Source of the DNA: Romanomermis culicivorax
Taxonomy: Eukaryota > Nematoda > Enoplea > Mermithida > Mermithidae
Length of the DNA: 64,000 nt
Direction: 5' to 3'
Assembly (NCBI GenBank): GCA_963922205.1
Contig: CAWUHX010000162.1
Coordinates: forward strand, 124,001-188,000
Numbering within the stretch: the first letter of the stretch is position 1; the number at the start of each line of letters is the position of its first letter. The translations under genes were made by a program, and so were the position numbers. The notes beneath the pieces are model-generated. The model searched no databases. It was not told the DNA's origin and was given only the letters and a program-made list of their open reading frames with translations. This document shows positions 33,984 to 48,600 of the stretch, one piece after another.

Positions 33984-34990
33984 CAGGTTTTTTTTGGTTT
34001 GAAAACCAGGAGCCAAATGGCTCCTAGGCCTAAATTTTTAGGGGCCAAATTAAAATTTTGGGAGCCAAAAATTTTTAATTGAAAACCGTGCTTGTAACTC
34101 ACTGTAGAACGTACTATATAATTAAATTATGTAGATATTCAATCAAAAAATCACTGTTCAAAATTTGATTTCCACCCAGCATTTTCAGTTACAGGCATCT
34201 TTCCACACGTACAAACATCGGCCTAGAAATCTTTGTGCAAAGAAAATTTTTTATGCAAAAAACGCGATATTTCGTTTAATTTTGCACAAATCTTCATCCA
34301 AGATTGCATTTGAGTTCATTTCCTTCCGACTCAAAAGTATAGGGTTTTGAAATTGCAGCTTCTGTTCTCATTGTTCTGTTGTTTCCTATACCTTTCCGGC
34401 GCTATGCAACGATTTTTTTCAGATTTTGACACTCTAAATGCTGGAAAATCAATTTAAGGATAACTTATTCGATAAACATACAAGGTTCGAAAACATGTAT
34501 TATATCATTTTACAAACTAAAAAATATGTTCATACTTTCATAAGTTTGACAAGCTCAAATTATACTTGAAATTTATGAAAATCACCTCCATTATAATCAT
34601 GAATTCAAACTCGGCTCCATATTTAAAATAATAGTAACAAAAATGGAAAAATTGAGATTTTGATCACCAGAATTCTTTTGCACCAAATGCACCAAAATTC
34701 ATCTTTTCCATGTCGAACCCCCATGTTTTTTCCCTTCGTCGAGAATTTTTTTTCCAGAAAGTTTGATTTGTAGAGAAACAGTGAATAGAATTTTCGATGT
34801 TTTATGATTTTAGAGCCTGTAAAACACTTACTTCAAATCTAAAATTGAATGAAAACAGCTACAATTCACTATAATATAAATGAATATATCAAAATTTTAG
34901 GAGCCAAAATGGCTCCTAGACCTAAAATTTTAGGAGCCATTTCCAAACTTTTAGGGGCCCAGACCCCTAAAATGACTAAAAAAAAGCCTG
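33984..34990. mobile_element. hAT-like nonautonomous element with CAGG ends and 8-bp duplication
   Basis: Starts CAGGTTTTTTTTGGTTTG and ends ACTAAAAAAAAGCCTG, with the perfect duplication GCCACAAA at 33976-33983 and 34991-34998. Subterminal GGAGCCAAATGGCTCC palindromes appear near both ends. 1007 bp with no transposase. A decayed right-hand half of the same family lies at 39548-39753. Confidence 0.88.
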
Positions 34991-34999
34991 GCCACAAAT

Positions 35000-36250
35000 T
35001 AGGGAGTATGTGAGGTATCAGAGTAAAACTTCAGCATTATTCATTCCTGACCTAGGGGAGCATCTGGTAAAAATTTCATGAATTTTTGAGATGGTCGAAT
35101 GGGGACCATTAAATCACTTGACATGGAATTGTCCATGTGCTACTTGAGGCTAAACAGAAAATTTCGGTTGCTCACTCTAGAATTGATAATGAAGCCCAAT
35201 TTCATCAGAAAAACACCAAAAGCTGGTTTTGTTGTATTTCTTTAATTCACGTCAGTTTTAGACCTTTAAAATTGAATTTCCACATTGACAAATTTATTCT
35301 TTAGCTCATTCTTCTACAATTATTGATGATCGATCGTGATATTTTTACCGTTTGGCGAAAGAGGTCAAACATTTTTTCACCATTTTCATGACGTTGTTTC
35401 TCTGCTCAAAAGTTTCGCCTGCTGCTTTATTTATGTTTTTGATTGATTTACCGATTATAATTATAGATCGTCCGAAGCGAAAGAGTCCAAATTTTTTTTA
35501 CATTTACAAAAAATATCGTCAAAAACACTTAGTTGGCAAAAATACGGAGATTAAACATTTGGTAGATAATGTACCTGAGGTTGGCAAACAATGTCTCCAA
35601 TTTTTTGGATCAATATAGGTTACTTGGATCCTGAAAAATACTACGCAGTTTCAAATTATGTCAATTGCTCGGGTGTCTCCTCATATCTAATGAATAATGA
35701 GGTGATCCTTTCAGACATTGGCTCTTAAATTCATGCGTTTACATTACTAGTTTCTGTGTACTGTTGATCAGTTATTCAATGACATCAGTCGTGACACAAA
35801 GCTTAGTCTATCGCCGGGAACTAGCTCGTATATTATCGGACAGAAGTAAACTCCTGGTGCCAAGTTGCTGAACATATTGTTCAGCTACGACAATGATTTG
35901 ATTTTTATATTTTACAACTTACTTAAACTATATCTTTATTGCAAGACAACACTGCATTGACCTCAAGTCAATGCAACGTTCGCTGATATTATTTACAAGC
36001 AATCAATTTATAATTGTGGTATCTTTAGATTTTGTGTGACGTTTATTTAATCGTTCTTTACGTTCGATCTTGGCCATTCAACTACAGGTGTGATCTGATA
36101 ATTATTACTCCCCCATCCACTTTGATGGTAAAATTTAATATTTTGTTAGCCTAATCAGTAAACCATGCCGGGTGATTTTTTCCAAGCGCCATGCATTATG
36201 ACGTCAATTTAGTCTTGAAACAAAAGACACGTGTCTCTTATTGATTTATC
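35000..36250. other. non-coding region upstream of the MYPT gene
   Basis: AT-rich. Decayed pieces of the 28-35 kb repeat families reach to about 35550. The last 700 bases before the gene hold no recognised repeat and may include its promoter. Confidence 0.4.
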
Positions 36251-36266
36251 TTCTTAAGTTTTTAGC

Positions 36267-36274
36267 TATATATA
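36267..36274 (+). promoter_or_regulatory. possible TATA box of the MYPT gene
   Basis: TATATATA lies 83 bases before the ATG at 36357, leaving room for a transcription start near 36300 and a short leader. It is a sequence-only guess; start-site data would decide. Confidence 0.3.
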
Positions 36275-36356
36275 CCGGGACACATTTTCGACGTCAAAGT
36301 AATTTTCTGATTTTGAAATATTTACATTCAACTCGAAGCGAAAAAATACAATAATA

Positions 36357-36665
36357 ATGGTACGAGACAGCGAAGAAGACACCGAAAATTTACCCGTCAT
36401 AGCCGGTACAGCCTCCACCGGAGAGCCGTTGAAGACTGCCAACGCTTTATTGAAACGAGCTGAGCAATTAAAAAGATGGGAAGATTCAGAAACGAATAAA
36501 GAGATTGTTTCGACCAATTTCGCACCCAGAAAAGTCAAATTTCCAGAGGAATGCGTCTTTTTAGCCGCTTGTGCTAGCGGCGATATCGATGAAGTGCAAT
36601 GCCTTTTGAATAAAGGCGCTGATATCAATACAGCGAATGTCGACGGATTGACGGCTTTACATCAG
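36357..36665 (+). CDS. MYPT exon 1
   Basis: Begins at ATG (AATAATGG context) and ends ...GLTALHQ before a GTTTGA donor, phase 0. It encodes an acidic start, the MyPhoNE motif RAEQLKRW, the PP1 docking motif KVKF and the first ankyrin repeat (FLAACASGDIDEV...GADINTANVDG). These match the MYPT N-terminus in order and spacing, which fixes both the gene identity and the start. Confidence 0.93.
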
Positions 36666-39600
36666 GTTTGATATTTATAATTTTTTTGATGTGCAAGATA
36701 CGTCGAGCAGGCTTTTGAGTTTTTAAAAATTATTTTTTTAAAATCCGTCAAGAAATACTTTTAGTGAGTTTCATTTACACCGACCGGATTTCGATTTTGA
36801 GCCTCTTAAGCTTTCAATCTTTTGCAGAGGGTTTTCAAGGTTTGCGCCAAGGTTTGCAACATCTTTCGAGCGAATGTCTGCTTTTGACTATAATACAGTT
36901 GTATAACGGATTACAACACTGAACTGGATTGAAATAAAATTTGGTGTTCGAAAGAGTAGCTTTCGTGGGATTTCATTGTGCAAGCCTTTGGCCGATTTTT
37001 CTAGTGTCAAGCATTAAAGAAATTCTGCACTACTTGTCGCCTAACCTGTGCAATGTCGCGATTTGCTGATGTTTCCAATCAGGTAGAAAACTAAAAACGT
37101 CAACTAGTAGTGAACTACTTTTGATAAATTCGAAAGACTCAGCGAAAATGATCGTACTGGAAACAGACAACCAAAATCTGAAAATCTATCAATCAACTAC
37201 AAAACATTGATTCCGTAACCACTAACCAGCAAGAACTTCGCCATTGCCTGTGCTTGTGGCAATGGCTATTTTTAATCAGATTTAAAGATGTGTGTACATC
37301 CAATATAAGACATGTTATTAAAATACATTTGGTTGGCTTAAATGAGCGCAGTTGTCTGATGCCACAGCATGTCTTTGTATCGAATAAACCTAATTTACAA
37401 TGATATGTGTATAAAAATTCACAAGAAAGGCTGTCTTTGCTTGAACAATATATGGTGGTGTATGCGAAGTAATCCAGTATATGAAAATAGGGATGCACTA
37501 AAAACTGGAAACTTCCGGTATTATTCTGTTTGATACAGACTATAGGGTGTCATAATTGACGAAAAATGATCCGCCGTTAGAATCTATAACATATTAGTTA
37601 AGAAATCAGACAAGCTTTATTACACGATAACACGATATTTTGGTTTGTAATTGTTGTCGAAGAAGACAAAATACGTAGAAACAGAACTATTAATCAAAAT
37701 TTGTGGACCAAAAGTGATCGGTCCTTAATTCTTATTTTACAAAGTATAATGTGCGGCTCTTTTTTTCTCTATACAAGAGTAATGTCACCTATCCGTCTAG
37801 TTCGAAACTTGAAAGTTCGCTTCTTTCGTATATATTATACAACTTAGTCTAGACACAGGAATAACCATTGAAGATGAGGTGTAAGTGCCTTTCAATGCGT
37901 GAGTCAGCGCATAATATTTTTTTCAAAAGAGATTTAAACAAAGCTGTCTGTCTACATAATTTTAAAGATTTGTAACATTATTCATCTTCCTCGGAGAATT
38001 TTTCGAAGAACAAAAAGTTCGACTTCTCTAACACACTTTGTTCTTCAAATTACGCCTTTGCGAATATTTTTCTATCGATTTTTGATCCTTTGTCGAGGCA
38101 ATAGATCGCCTGTTGAAAGTTTATTATGTAACTTAAATACGACTACAAGGTTAATAAACTGACCAGTGTGTGACCACTCGTGCTGGTGGATGCCAAACTG
38201 CGTTTTTCGTTATCTCTTCTTTGACGATGCCCTTTGAAAGTAGTCATTTCGACTGAAACCGGGGAGCCATATAATATGAACTATATTTTCAATTCCACAC
38301 ATAATATCCAGTTACAAGTTTTCGAGATTTCGTCGAAAAAATTTAATATATTAACAAAGTATAGTGCAGTATCTTGTACGGTAAATAGGCGAGAACTTAA
38401 AAAAATCGGGCAACATGTGTTGTTAACATGAGAAAAAAACCATCTGGATCGGAAACAGTAAAGTATTTCGCGAAATTTTCAGATGAAAATTGCTAACCTT
38501 ACCAAAATAGGACTAGTAAGAGTTTTGAAGGTGACTAATCTGCATGATCGCACTGATAAAATGCCTTTCTAGCTTTTTCAAAACTGATAAAATGCCTTTC
38601 TAGATTTTTCAAAAAGTCATGAAAAATGACAATTTTAGTTTGAAACTTTTGGATACGTTAATTATTACATTGTGTACATACCAACAATATTAAAAAAGCA
38701 TAGTAGGAAATGATCCTTGTAACAACAAGATTAATGAAAACGATTCTGAATTCGCCGAATTTACTCGCCCATCCTCCTTCGCCGATAATCGAACAGAAAT
38801 TTCCGTTATAAATCCAAACTTCACAACAATAGCATTATTTATCGGCTGGAACGTATGAAATTATAAATTTTTTGATCAGGATTAGGCTATTAAAGCCGCG
38901 TTTCGCTTTTCTTTGAGAAGTTATATCATTTTCCAACATATTATGCTTTGAAACGAATGATTCGGGTAATTCAAAATCGTTATGAGGTTTGAATATTTGA
39001 GTTTTAAGTTAATTGGAAACACTCAATTTTAAACAGATTTTCCAAATTTTTTGAATTACGAAGCGAATTTAGTTCAATAATGAGCGTTAAACGATGTTTT
39101 TTCGTTTTCATCAGAATAAGAGTTTGTCTTGTGCTTGAGATTTCATCAAATTAGCTCGGCGTTTCAGCCGATAAAAAGTTTTTCCTATTCCCCTCTATAG
39201 TAGAGTGAATAACCAGTTTCATTCTTTTCTAGAATGAAATTTTTATTTCATAATAATAAAAATACATGTTTATTTAGGTTGATTAGTTTTTAGAAAAAAC
39301 GGAGAGACGTTGCCTACCTTTTCATCGTCGATTTATAAATTTCGGAAAATGTACTGACGATGAGCAGCGAAAGTAAACTAGAATTTAGAGAAAAGGTTTG
39401 CTGATCGTAGAGTGCGTTAAATAAAGTTTAATTTGTTAGAATTTAGTCATATCAGCTGAATATAACAGCATTTTGTAAAATCTGACGATGTATAAGTAAC
39501 TAATTTTTGTTGTTATTTTTCCAATTGGTTATTCGACTGGCATTACAAAATTTTCGTTGTTTTATGATTTTAGTCCTGTAAAACACTTACTTTAAATCTA

Positions 39601-42600
39601 AAATTGAATGAAAATAACTATAATTTACTAAAATATAAAAAAATAAGTCAAAATTTTATGCGCCAAAATGGCTCCTAAACCTAAAATTTTATTAGCCATT
39701 TCTAAACTTTTAGGGGTCTAGGCCCCTAAAATGAGTAAAAAAAGCCTCGTTCTACTTTCTAAATTGAGATGATAAACAGGAGTAGTGACTAGTGACCGTG
39801 AGTGTACTAGCGAATTTTAGCCCAGAGACGACTGGTTTGTTCGATCATGAATTCAATACACGTTACTCGATTTTTGTCCGGCTGTCTGAACCACTAATGG
39901 AGGATCGACTTGTCCGAGAATCTTTGATTTATACTGACAATTCTAAACGTCCAGACTTCTGAAAAAAACGGCTTTTCTGAAAGTCAATAGTACAACACTA
40001 CTGAACTTCCGAACTTGTGAACTTCCAAGTTAGTGCAAGCAGGCCCAAATCTCGAGGGAGCGCTCACTAAAAATTTTTGTCAATAATTCTTTATGTCTTT
40101 CATTTTTCAAAAAATCATAAGAACACGGTAAACTTGGCGTATCACTTGCCACCTTTGGTTCTGTGGATTAGCAGTGCCGAACTAGAAAATAGAACGTTTT
40201 TTATCGCAAAGTAAACCGAAATTTTTCGAAAGTTCAATACGCCTACACATTTGGATGTTTTTGAGTAAGAAAAAGTGAAAAACGTCAGATAGCCCACGTG
40301 TTGTCTGTCCAAAATTTATTGTACTCAATGACATAATGACGTTAATCAACACGAGTTTTGGCTTAAGATACTTTTGTTTAAAAAGGTTTTGTGTATTATG
40401 GCCCGCTTATACTCTACGCCACGGCAAACGTGACAAATCAGTTTTCAGTGCACGTGATAAGCGGCCAATAATATTCATAGATTTTAGAGGTGCAATCTGA
40501 ATGGTCACGTCCGCCGTGATCATGTAGTTGAGTATGAACAGGTGTCTTACGAAGCGTAGAGTGTGGTTCAAACTTATCATGGAAGGTAAGTCCAAATTGA
40601 AGGAAATGAAATTTTTTATGTTTCTTTTTTTTCTTTTTTTCAATTTTTCCTTTCGCCAATTTTGTAATTTTTTACATAGCTTTCCGTTTTTAGTTTTTCT
40701 CTGTTTTAGGCCGTCATAGATGAAAATTCGGAAATGGTTCAATTTTTGTTGTCCAACGGCGCTGATGTTGACGCCCAAGATAACGAGGGCTGGACGCCAT
40801 TAATGGCCGGCGTTAGTTGCAATTTTTTGGACATCGTTCGATATTTATTGTCGAAAAGCGCCGACCCCGTTTTGTACAACAACGACGGCGAATTGCCGAT
40901 AGATTTGGCCGAAACAGAGGAAATGAGGCTTTTATTGGAAAGCGAAATTAGGGAAAGAGGTAAAAAACCTGCCAATATGAAGTCTGAGAGGAAATTTTGT
41001 CGAAATCATTGAAAAATTTCAAAAGCTCTAATGTCTGGGATTGAAAAATAAGTTTTTTAGCTTTTACGCATCTAACCCGTTACAGGTATCGACATAGAAG
41101 ATGCAAGAATTAGCGAAGAACGGCAGATGTTCGAAGATGCGATCGCTTGGTCGAAATCTACCAAAATTTCGAAAGAACATACGCATCCGGCGACCGGAGC
41201 TACTCCGGTTCACGTCGCAGCAGCTAAAGGATATTGTAAAGTCCTTAGGTACATCAAAATGTCTCATTCAGACTTTTAAATTTCTCGATGTCCGTTACTT
41301 GAGCTGTTTGAAAATGTTCAATTTATATTATTTTGAGGCTTCAATTTTTTTTATCTGATAAGTTTTGAAAATTTCAATTTTAATGTAAAACGACTGTAGA
41401 TCTCAATGGTAATCCTTTTTGATGAACTTGAGCGACCATTTCACTTGCTTCCACATGAGCTAGCTGGCTATAATAATACATTGTGACGATCATTGAATTA
41501 GGAAAAAGGCATTCGTTGAAAAATCTTTGAAACTTTTGTCCTACTCTTTTTATCTTTTTTAACTTATAGACTATGACAGAAAAAAACATATTCGAAATTT
41601 TTTTGAAATCAAGAGTTTTGTACTTTCAATATTAATCTGTATGCATGTCAATAGTGAAAATTCAAAGCGGAACAACCAAAAAATTTCAATTTCTTTTGCA
41701 GAATACTTCTGCAAGCTGGCGCCGAAGTCAATGCGAAAGACCGAGATGGATGGACGCCGTTGCACGCGGCAGCTCATTGGGGTGAACGAGAAGCCTGCGA
41801 AATTTTAGTCGAACACAATGCAAATTTTCAAGAAATAAATAACATGGTAAGAATTCGAAAGATGCAAATAATTATAGTGTTTGAGCTATTTTGTTTTTCC
41901 TTCTCAGTGAGATAGCACATTATTGACATTTTCGAAGGGTTGTTTTGTTGAATTTCTGTAATCTTTTCAAAATAATTGATATGGTTTCTGCTCAGAAAAT
42001 TGTGGACGGAACTGATGCCTAAATTTCAAATGTTCTAAAAATCTCAAACCTCTATTTATTCACATACGCCATATCAGATGTTTTAGGAGCTGTTGAAAAC
42101 CTTAGCATGATAATTTCTTCATTTCAATCATTTGCCATAGGGCATGACGTGCGTTGATGTCGCCGATCCTGACTTGATCGAGTTTTTGGAAAGTTTGCAA
42201 GAGAAGCAAAAGGTAATTACACATTGAATTCTAATAATTCTTATTCTTCTAACGTTACATAACTCAATTTGTTGATTTCTCAACTTGCTTAGATTCAAAC
42301 AGCGGTGCGTTTGATAGCTCACAGACTGGTTTTCGGGGATGCGATTCGAAGCAAATTTTATCTTGCGCTTTCTCAATGCGTACTGTCGTGAATACAAATA
42401 TTTCCACTTTATTTCGCATAGTTTATGTGAAAATTTTATAAATAGAATTCATAATTAGTTTAATGTAATACAGAATGGGACACTGTTTTTAGTGGCACAC
42501 TCATTAGAGGAGCCTCTAATTTTTTCAAAATTTTCATTAGCGCAGGCCCAACAAAAACTTTAACAGTGGAATGCGAATCTGTTCGCCTTATTGTGGTCAG

Positions 42601-45600
42601 TTCGCATAAGATAAAAACCTCTACCCCTTCAGAATATAGAAACTAGTCATTAAAAGTTGTAAATGAGCCAGGTCTCGAAAAATTTATTTTTTTCCGCCAG
42701 ATAACTCAATCTCTTTCACGAAATGTAACGAGAAGACCAACGACTATGCCTTCGACAGCCAATAACGCTAGAACACACATTTCGGAACCGCAATCGACCA
42801 TCGGGATGGCGCCCCCGCCACCTTCATCACCCAGCGTTCATCTACCGTCATGGCGATTGACCGGACGACGCGCTATCGGTCCGATTCCGACTTCAATGAC
42901 GAACGTTGCACCAAAGTCTTCCGTCCAACAGATTCCGGCGGCGCCAGTCTTTAGGTAAATGAATGATGAGGAAATGAAATGTAGAGCTGCTATCCACCAA
43001 GGTTGCGCACTCCAAACAAATTTTACCAAAATAACAAATGAATTTTTCTAACATAGTAGCCGATTGAATATTTCAAAAAAGCGATGCTCAAATTTTGATG
43101 ATTTGAGCAGACTTTCTTGTTAGTAACATTTACTTTGGCATAATTTTCATTCTTTTTGCTTCAAAAATAAAATTTTCTGGTGTCAATATAATCATTTATG
43201 CGTCAGTATTTAACAGTTTGGACCATTTTCCCTGAAAGTAACGATCAATTTTGGTGAGATAGCTCATCAAGTTGAATGTTGAAATTCTCTCCCTCGTCCA
43301 AATATGCTATGTATGTAGATTGACCAAAAATTCATTTTGCTCATGGAATACTGTGAAAAACGTTGCTTTCTTCTGTTTTTGATGTTGTTAATTATTCTTG
43401 TAGTGAAATTAATGTTTAATATTGTTTTTCTTCAAGTGGAATTAATTTTAATAATTCTTGCTTGCGCCATGCCGTCGATTAGAGTAAACTTTTTTAGCTG
43501 AAATTATCGTCTGGCTTTTAGTGTAAATGTTGCAGAATTCGTGGATTATGAAACTGAGAGCCGGACGACGTTCATGAATTGATGTCTTTGGTTGATTTTT
43601 TCGGTATGACAAAGAGCCGACAGAAATAATATAAACTTAAAAATGTCTTATTCAATAGAAGATTAACAGTCTCCGTATGTAACTACGGATATAGAGCACC
43701 ATTAGAACGCCCTCAGCCAGAATCATCAGTCACATACCATGGTATTTGCGGCTCTAACCTTAAGATGGCTGGCACTCCGGCAGGATATCTAAACTCATGG
43801 TAGCGGTTTGAAGAAAAAGTAGATTTTTGAACGGAAAATAGTCAATTTTGACATTACCAGTGTTAAAAATGTCAAATTTTCTCATTAAGTATCATTTTAC
43901 AGATATATTGATACTAGAAAAAGTATTTTTGTGACATTTTACAGAAACTTCTGAAGTCTTAATATGCTATTTTCGATCAGTGTTGAGCTCCTCCCACAAA
44001 TGATCAGCATCAGCCGCAGTGCCAGACAATAACAGAAGTTCTTGCTGGCTGAAGAATCCAAATTTTTGATCGATTGCCTGATTGAGATGATTTTGCAATG
44101 TCGTCTGAATTTATGGGAAATGTTCGATTTCTATCTGATTTTTTTATTTTCTAGCTGGTTGGTGCCACTCTATAACTGACTGAAAACATCGGCAAAAAAA
44201 GGTCTGATCAGCCAACCTCCACCCCCAATAATTCAGCTGTTGATTTAGTGTGAAGTTGAAAAAGGATGGACCAACAGTTCATTTTTTTCTGCATAGCACG
44301 GACGGTTTTCGCCGACTGCCCAGCACGAATATTAACATACATGCACATAGGATTTTGAAGGCTGTTAGATTACTATACTTTGAAGTTCTGGACAAAAACC
44401 ACAATAATCTTGTCTGCAGTCAGTCTTAGGGTATTTTCAGGTTCTTTTCAATATTTTGGCACGTTCTTTGGTGAAATGTTCAACGGATTTTAACGGGTTT
44501 TAGATCCTACTTGAAACTCCACTTAAATCTTGTGCCACTCCTATGTACTGTACAATACTGTGATTTTCAGGCAAATATCGTCCTCGCCGTCTGTCCCCAA
44601 CACGCCCTTAGAATCACCGCCCCCTATAGATCCTAAAATGACCCCATCCAGCGGTCTGCCCACCACGACGGCGACATCAGTTTCGAACGAAATTAGAAAA
44701 AGAACCGAAGCACTCAACAGTAGTCCTTCGACAAGCTTCGCAGCAGAAGATAAAAAGTTAGTCCTAAGATGAATTGAAAACATTTTAGTGGAAAAGGTTT
44801 CGAGATTTTACCAAGTATGCTGTCTTTGCGGATATAGTAATTTAAACTGGGATAGAATAATCAAACCATACATGTCATAGAGATGATGGGAGTCGCTCCA
44901 CTCCAATTTCGGTCTCCCCTCCAATTCCACCCGCCTCTTTCCCAAATGGCTTGAATGTTGAAAAAATATTCAACTCGCTCCAAGAAGGGCCATGCACCCC
45001 AGCGAGCCTGGCCGTAGTGTGCCGTACACATTGCAAAATACTTTCAACTAAAAAATTTCATAATTTACATGAATAATTAACTGTAGTGAAGAATTTTTTA
45101 TAAGTGAGTCCGATTATAGAAAAAACTAGTTATAACAAATGTAGACAGTAAAAATAATGAAAATAGCACTTGACTTGATGGTAAGCTATGGGTGATAAGA
45201 AAAATGGGGAAAATTTTCATCACTATTCGATTTGATTTTGTTACTGATCATTCGTCTAATTTCCTAGCATTCTAGGAATTTCATCTTCCTAAAATATCTC
45301 GATTTATTAGTATGTTTGGTCAGTTGGTTATCTCAATCTCCTTGCTGATGTTATGTTGGAATAAATTAAAAAGTTTGAACTTTTTGTATAAATTGAAGGT
45401 TTATTTTTATTATTGTGGTTTCTGCTAGAATTCTCCAATTATACGATTTGCGTTAATTTAAAAGCTTAACTAACAGGTGAAAAGTTGAAGCAGGCTTCCT
45501 TTGCAACATCAAAAACTCTGAATGCATATTAAAAAACTCGAGTGCAACTCGAAATTTTCGTTGAAGAAATGGCAATATTAGTCATGTTGTTGAAATATTA

Positions 45601-48600
45601 GATTTTATGAGATCACCTGAGTCTGTAAGACAATTTACAATAAAATTTGCTCTTTTTTTGAGAAAATTCAGCGAAGCTGAGAATCTCTCCTAGAATACTT
45701 CATCAAAAAAATTTACTCGGGGAATTTTTTTGTTTGCTGAGCTCAATGGTTGCTTCTCAAATCAGCCGATTAAATAGTTATAGTCTTGGTTCTCACGGAT
45801 ATTCTGAAGAATAATTACTTTGGGGCAATGTAATGAACTCACTTATTCAAATGTCTACATCTTCCTCATGAATTGCACGTATGCATCCAGTGGCGCTTTC
45901 GATTTTTTGTGTATGGAATGATTTTCATTTCGAAGACCTATAATTTAGTCTTCAAAAATTCAATAATTCCTACTCGTGCATTGACCAAGAATTTTTGAGG
46001 AATGATGCGTAATTAGCCGTTTGGTACGGCATATTGGCCTCATGTACGATCATTCTCTATTCTGTTTACGTGTGCTACATTTTCTCGATGAAAGCAAATT
46101 TTCTAGTTCTTTTAAAGAATGGTTTCAACTCTGTATACCTGTATTAGTTGGAGGTGATTGGGCAGGATCTTCTGCCCGAAAGTTTCGATTTCATAGGCAG
46201 ATCTCAAACTTTTGACTCTGTGGAATTTACCCAGTGATCAACCGAGCCCAACTTTTCCATTGAACCCGCGTCCAGCCCGAAAGTGACTATAATTATATGA
46301 CTGTTAAGAAAAATACAATATCGGGAATACATTAAAGCCTGAAATAACATATCCATTAGAATAATTTAACTGGTCAGTGATGATGGGATTTCTGACCTCA
46401 TGAATCGTGAGCATCGGCTGACTTCCAACGTATTCTCAATATGTCGATGAGTTGTAGATCAGAGTTGGTTTTATATATTCGCTAATGCTAAGATTTAGGT
46501 GAGATCCTCTATTTTTAAATCGGTCAGTGATCCATGTCAGCCATATACGCCTCAACAGGAACACGCTGTCATTCCAATTCAGGGTGATAATTATAAATTT
46601 GTTCAAAATGAAAGGCGTGGAAAAAAGATGTGGCAATTGAACCAGCTCATTGCACTATGGCAATTCTGGATTCAATAATTACGTTTGCGTGCCATACAAA
46701 TGTTGAGATCATTATTGGTACTAATTTGTTGCTGTAAGGGGTGGATCGTACATGGGCAAAGAACCAATTTCTAGCCTACGAACCTGGCGACTGCTGGGTA
46801 ATCTCCGTGTTCGAAATTCTAAATCATGGTTTGATTTATTTAGTTGACGATTTCGCCATCTTTTGAGAACAATCGTGAGAGGAAATACTTTTAATCCTTT
46901 CTCTGATTTGTTGACAATTCAAAGCTTAATTGATATAAGCTGAATTTTGGCAATATCGCATCATTTTTCTTCACTTTTGATACATCAGGTCACAAAAATC
47001 TGCCTGAATCGCACTTAGTCTTGAATTCTGCAGGGAAAATCCGTAATCCCCCAAACTGCTCTGCGTTATTGCAACCGTGGACTAGCGGTAAACTTTGCCC
47101 ATCTACAGAGGTCCCCAAGGTCAGACATTTAAAGTAGGGTTAATGTTGAAAATTTGCGTGGTAGTGTAGCTAAATGTCCGCTAAACACTTCATTTTGTCT
47201 GAAAATTAGGCAACTAGTGATCAATTTTTAGGACTTTAGGTGGACGCAGGCCTGTAGGCAGGAGGGGTTTGGAGGTCCATGGCCCCCCGAAATGTTTCAA
47301 GTGTTCAAAAAGGCAAAGGTAGAGATCTTCAGTTTTTTTCCATCAAGAGAAAGTCAAGTCAGAAATGCCAATTTCATAGTTAGAGTGAAAAACATGTGTG
47401 GCCTCCCCGAAAAAAATTCCTGGCTAAAGGCCTGGGTGGGGGTAATACGCCTCTCATATCCATCACCATGGGGCAGTCTGCCCATGTATGAAGTGGACAT
47501 ACCTGCATTTTAACTCGTCATCAGAAAAAGTGGAATTTTTTCTATGCTGAAGGCCCAATGATAGAATGCCGATTAAAAGAATCTCCGATTGAAGTCGAAT
47601 AAGTTAATCGAGGGTTATTTTGATCAGTCTGCCATACCGAAAAAAGTAATTGGTGAATCAATCCGAGAATGGGCTTAATCGGTGTTCTGTCGTTCGAACG
47701 TAAAAGGTCCTTTCTTCTGTTTATATTTGCTGCATATTGAAGTTGTTGTTCATATCTTTTTGTCCTACTTCATACATCTGTGTATTGAAGTCTTTTTTGA
47801 TGATATCTATTAGAGATAATCCGCTTCCACTTTTTTGGCTTTTTCGGTTTTAGAATTTTTGAATCCCCGGTTTTAGTTTTATTGTGTTAAAAGCAGAACA
47901 TACATATACAGCATATTTCTTTAATGAAAATAAGTGCCTAAGTATAACAGCAAACGTTAAGAAATATTTTTTATACGCTAATCTGCTACGTTGTCGAAAA
48001 CTGACGAATAACATTAGCAGATCAAGTTTATAATGCTAAAATTATGAAGTTAGACTGTACGGTTGAATCAGAACTGAATTCGTAGAATTTTGGTAATTTG
48101 TTTTGAATTTTGTTTAAATTTTTGATTAGTTGAATTTGAATCTATTTGTCTGAATCGAATTTATTTGAAAAAGTTTATTTCTCGTATCGTTTTGAGTTTT
48201 TGATTATCATCGATCTGAGTCAGCTAGAAATTCTTAATGTTTACCTGACTAGAACTGTTGTGACCACATAATATATAGCTCGTCATGTCGGGCCCAATAA
48301 CGGTGCCTTTTTTGTGCGAGCTTCTTTGTATACATATACAAAAATTGCCTAAAAAGTTTTATGCAAAGAAAATTTTTTAGTCTACTCTGACAACAATATT
48401 TTTTGCATAGATTCATTATGTATGCATAGAATTTTGTATCCAGTTCAGTTCTACCCGAAATATTCTCGAACTTTTAGAATTGTATCATATACGTGGAAAA
48501 GTTCAGGAATGTCACATCTTGTAGAAAATATTCATCTCTAGATTTTTCATATGAAACCTGGGACAACAAAAACATGCTTATATTATATTTAGAAATGAGA

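Noticed and set aside
37488..37540. TAGGGATGCACTAAAA word as the left end of another hAT-like element
   Set aside because: No matching inverted end or target duplication was found in the following sequence.
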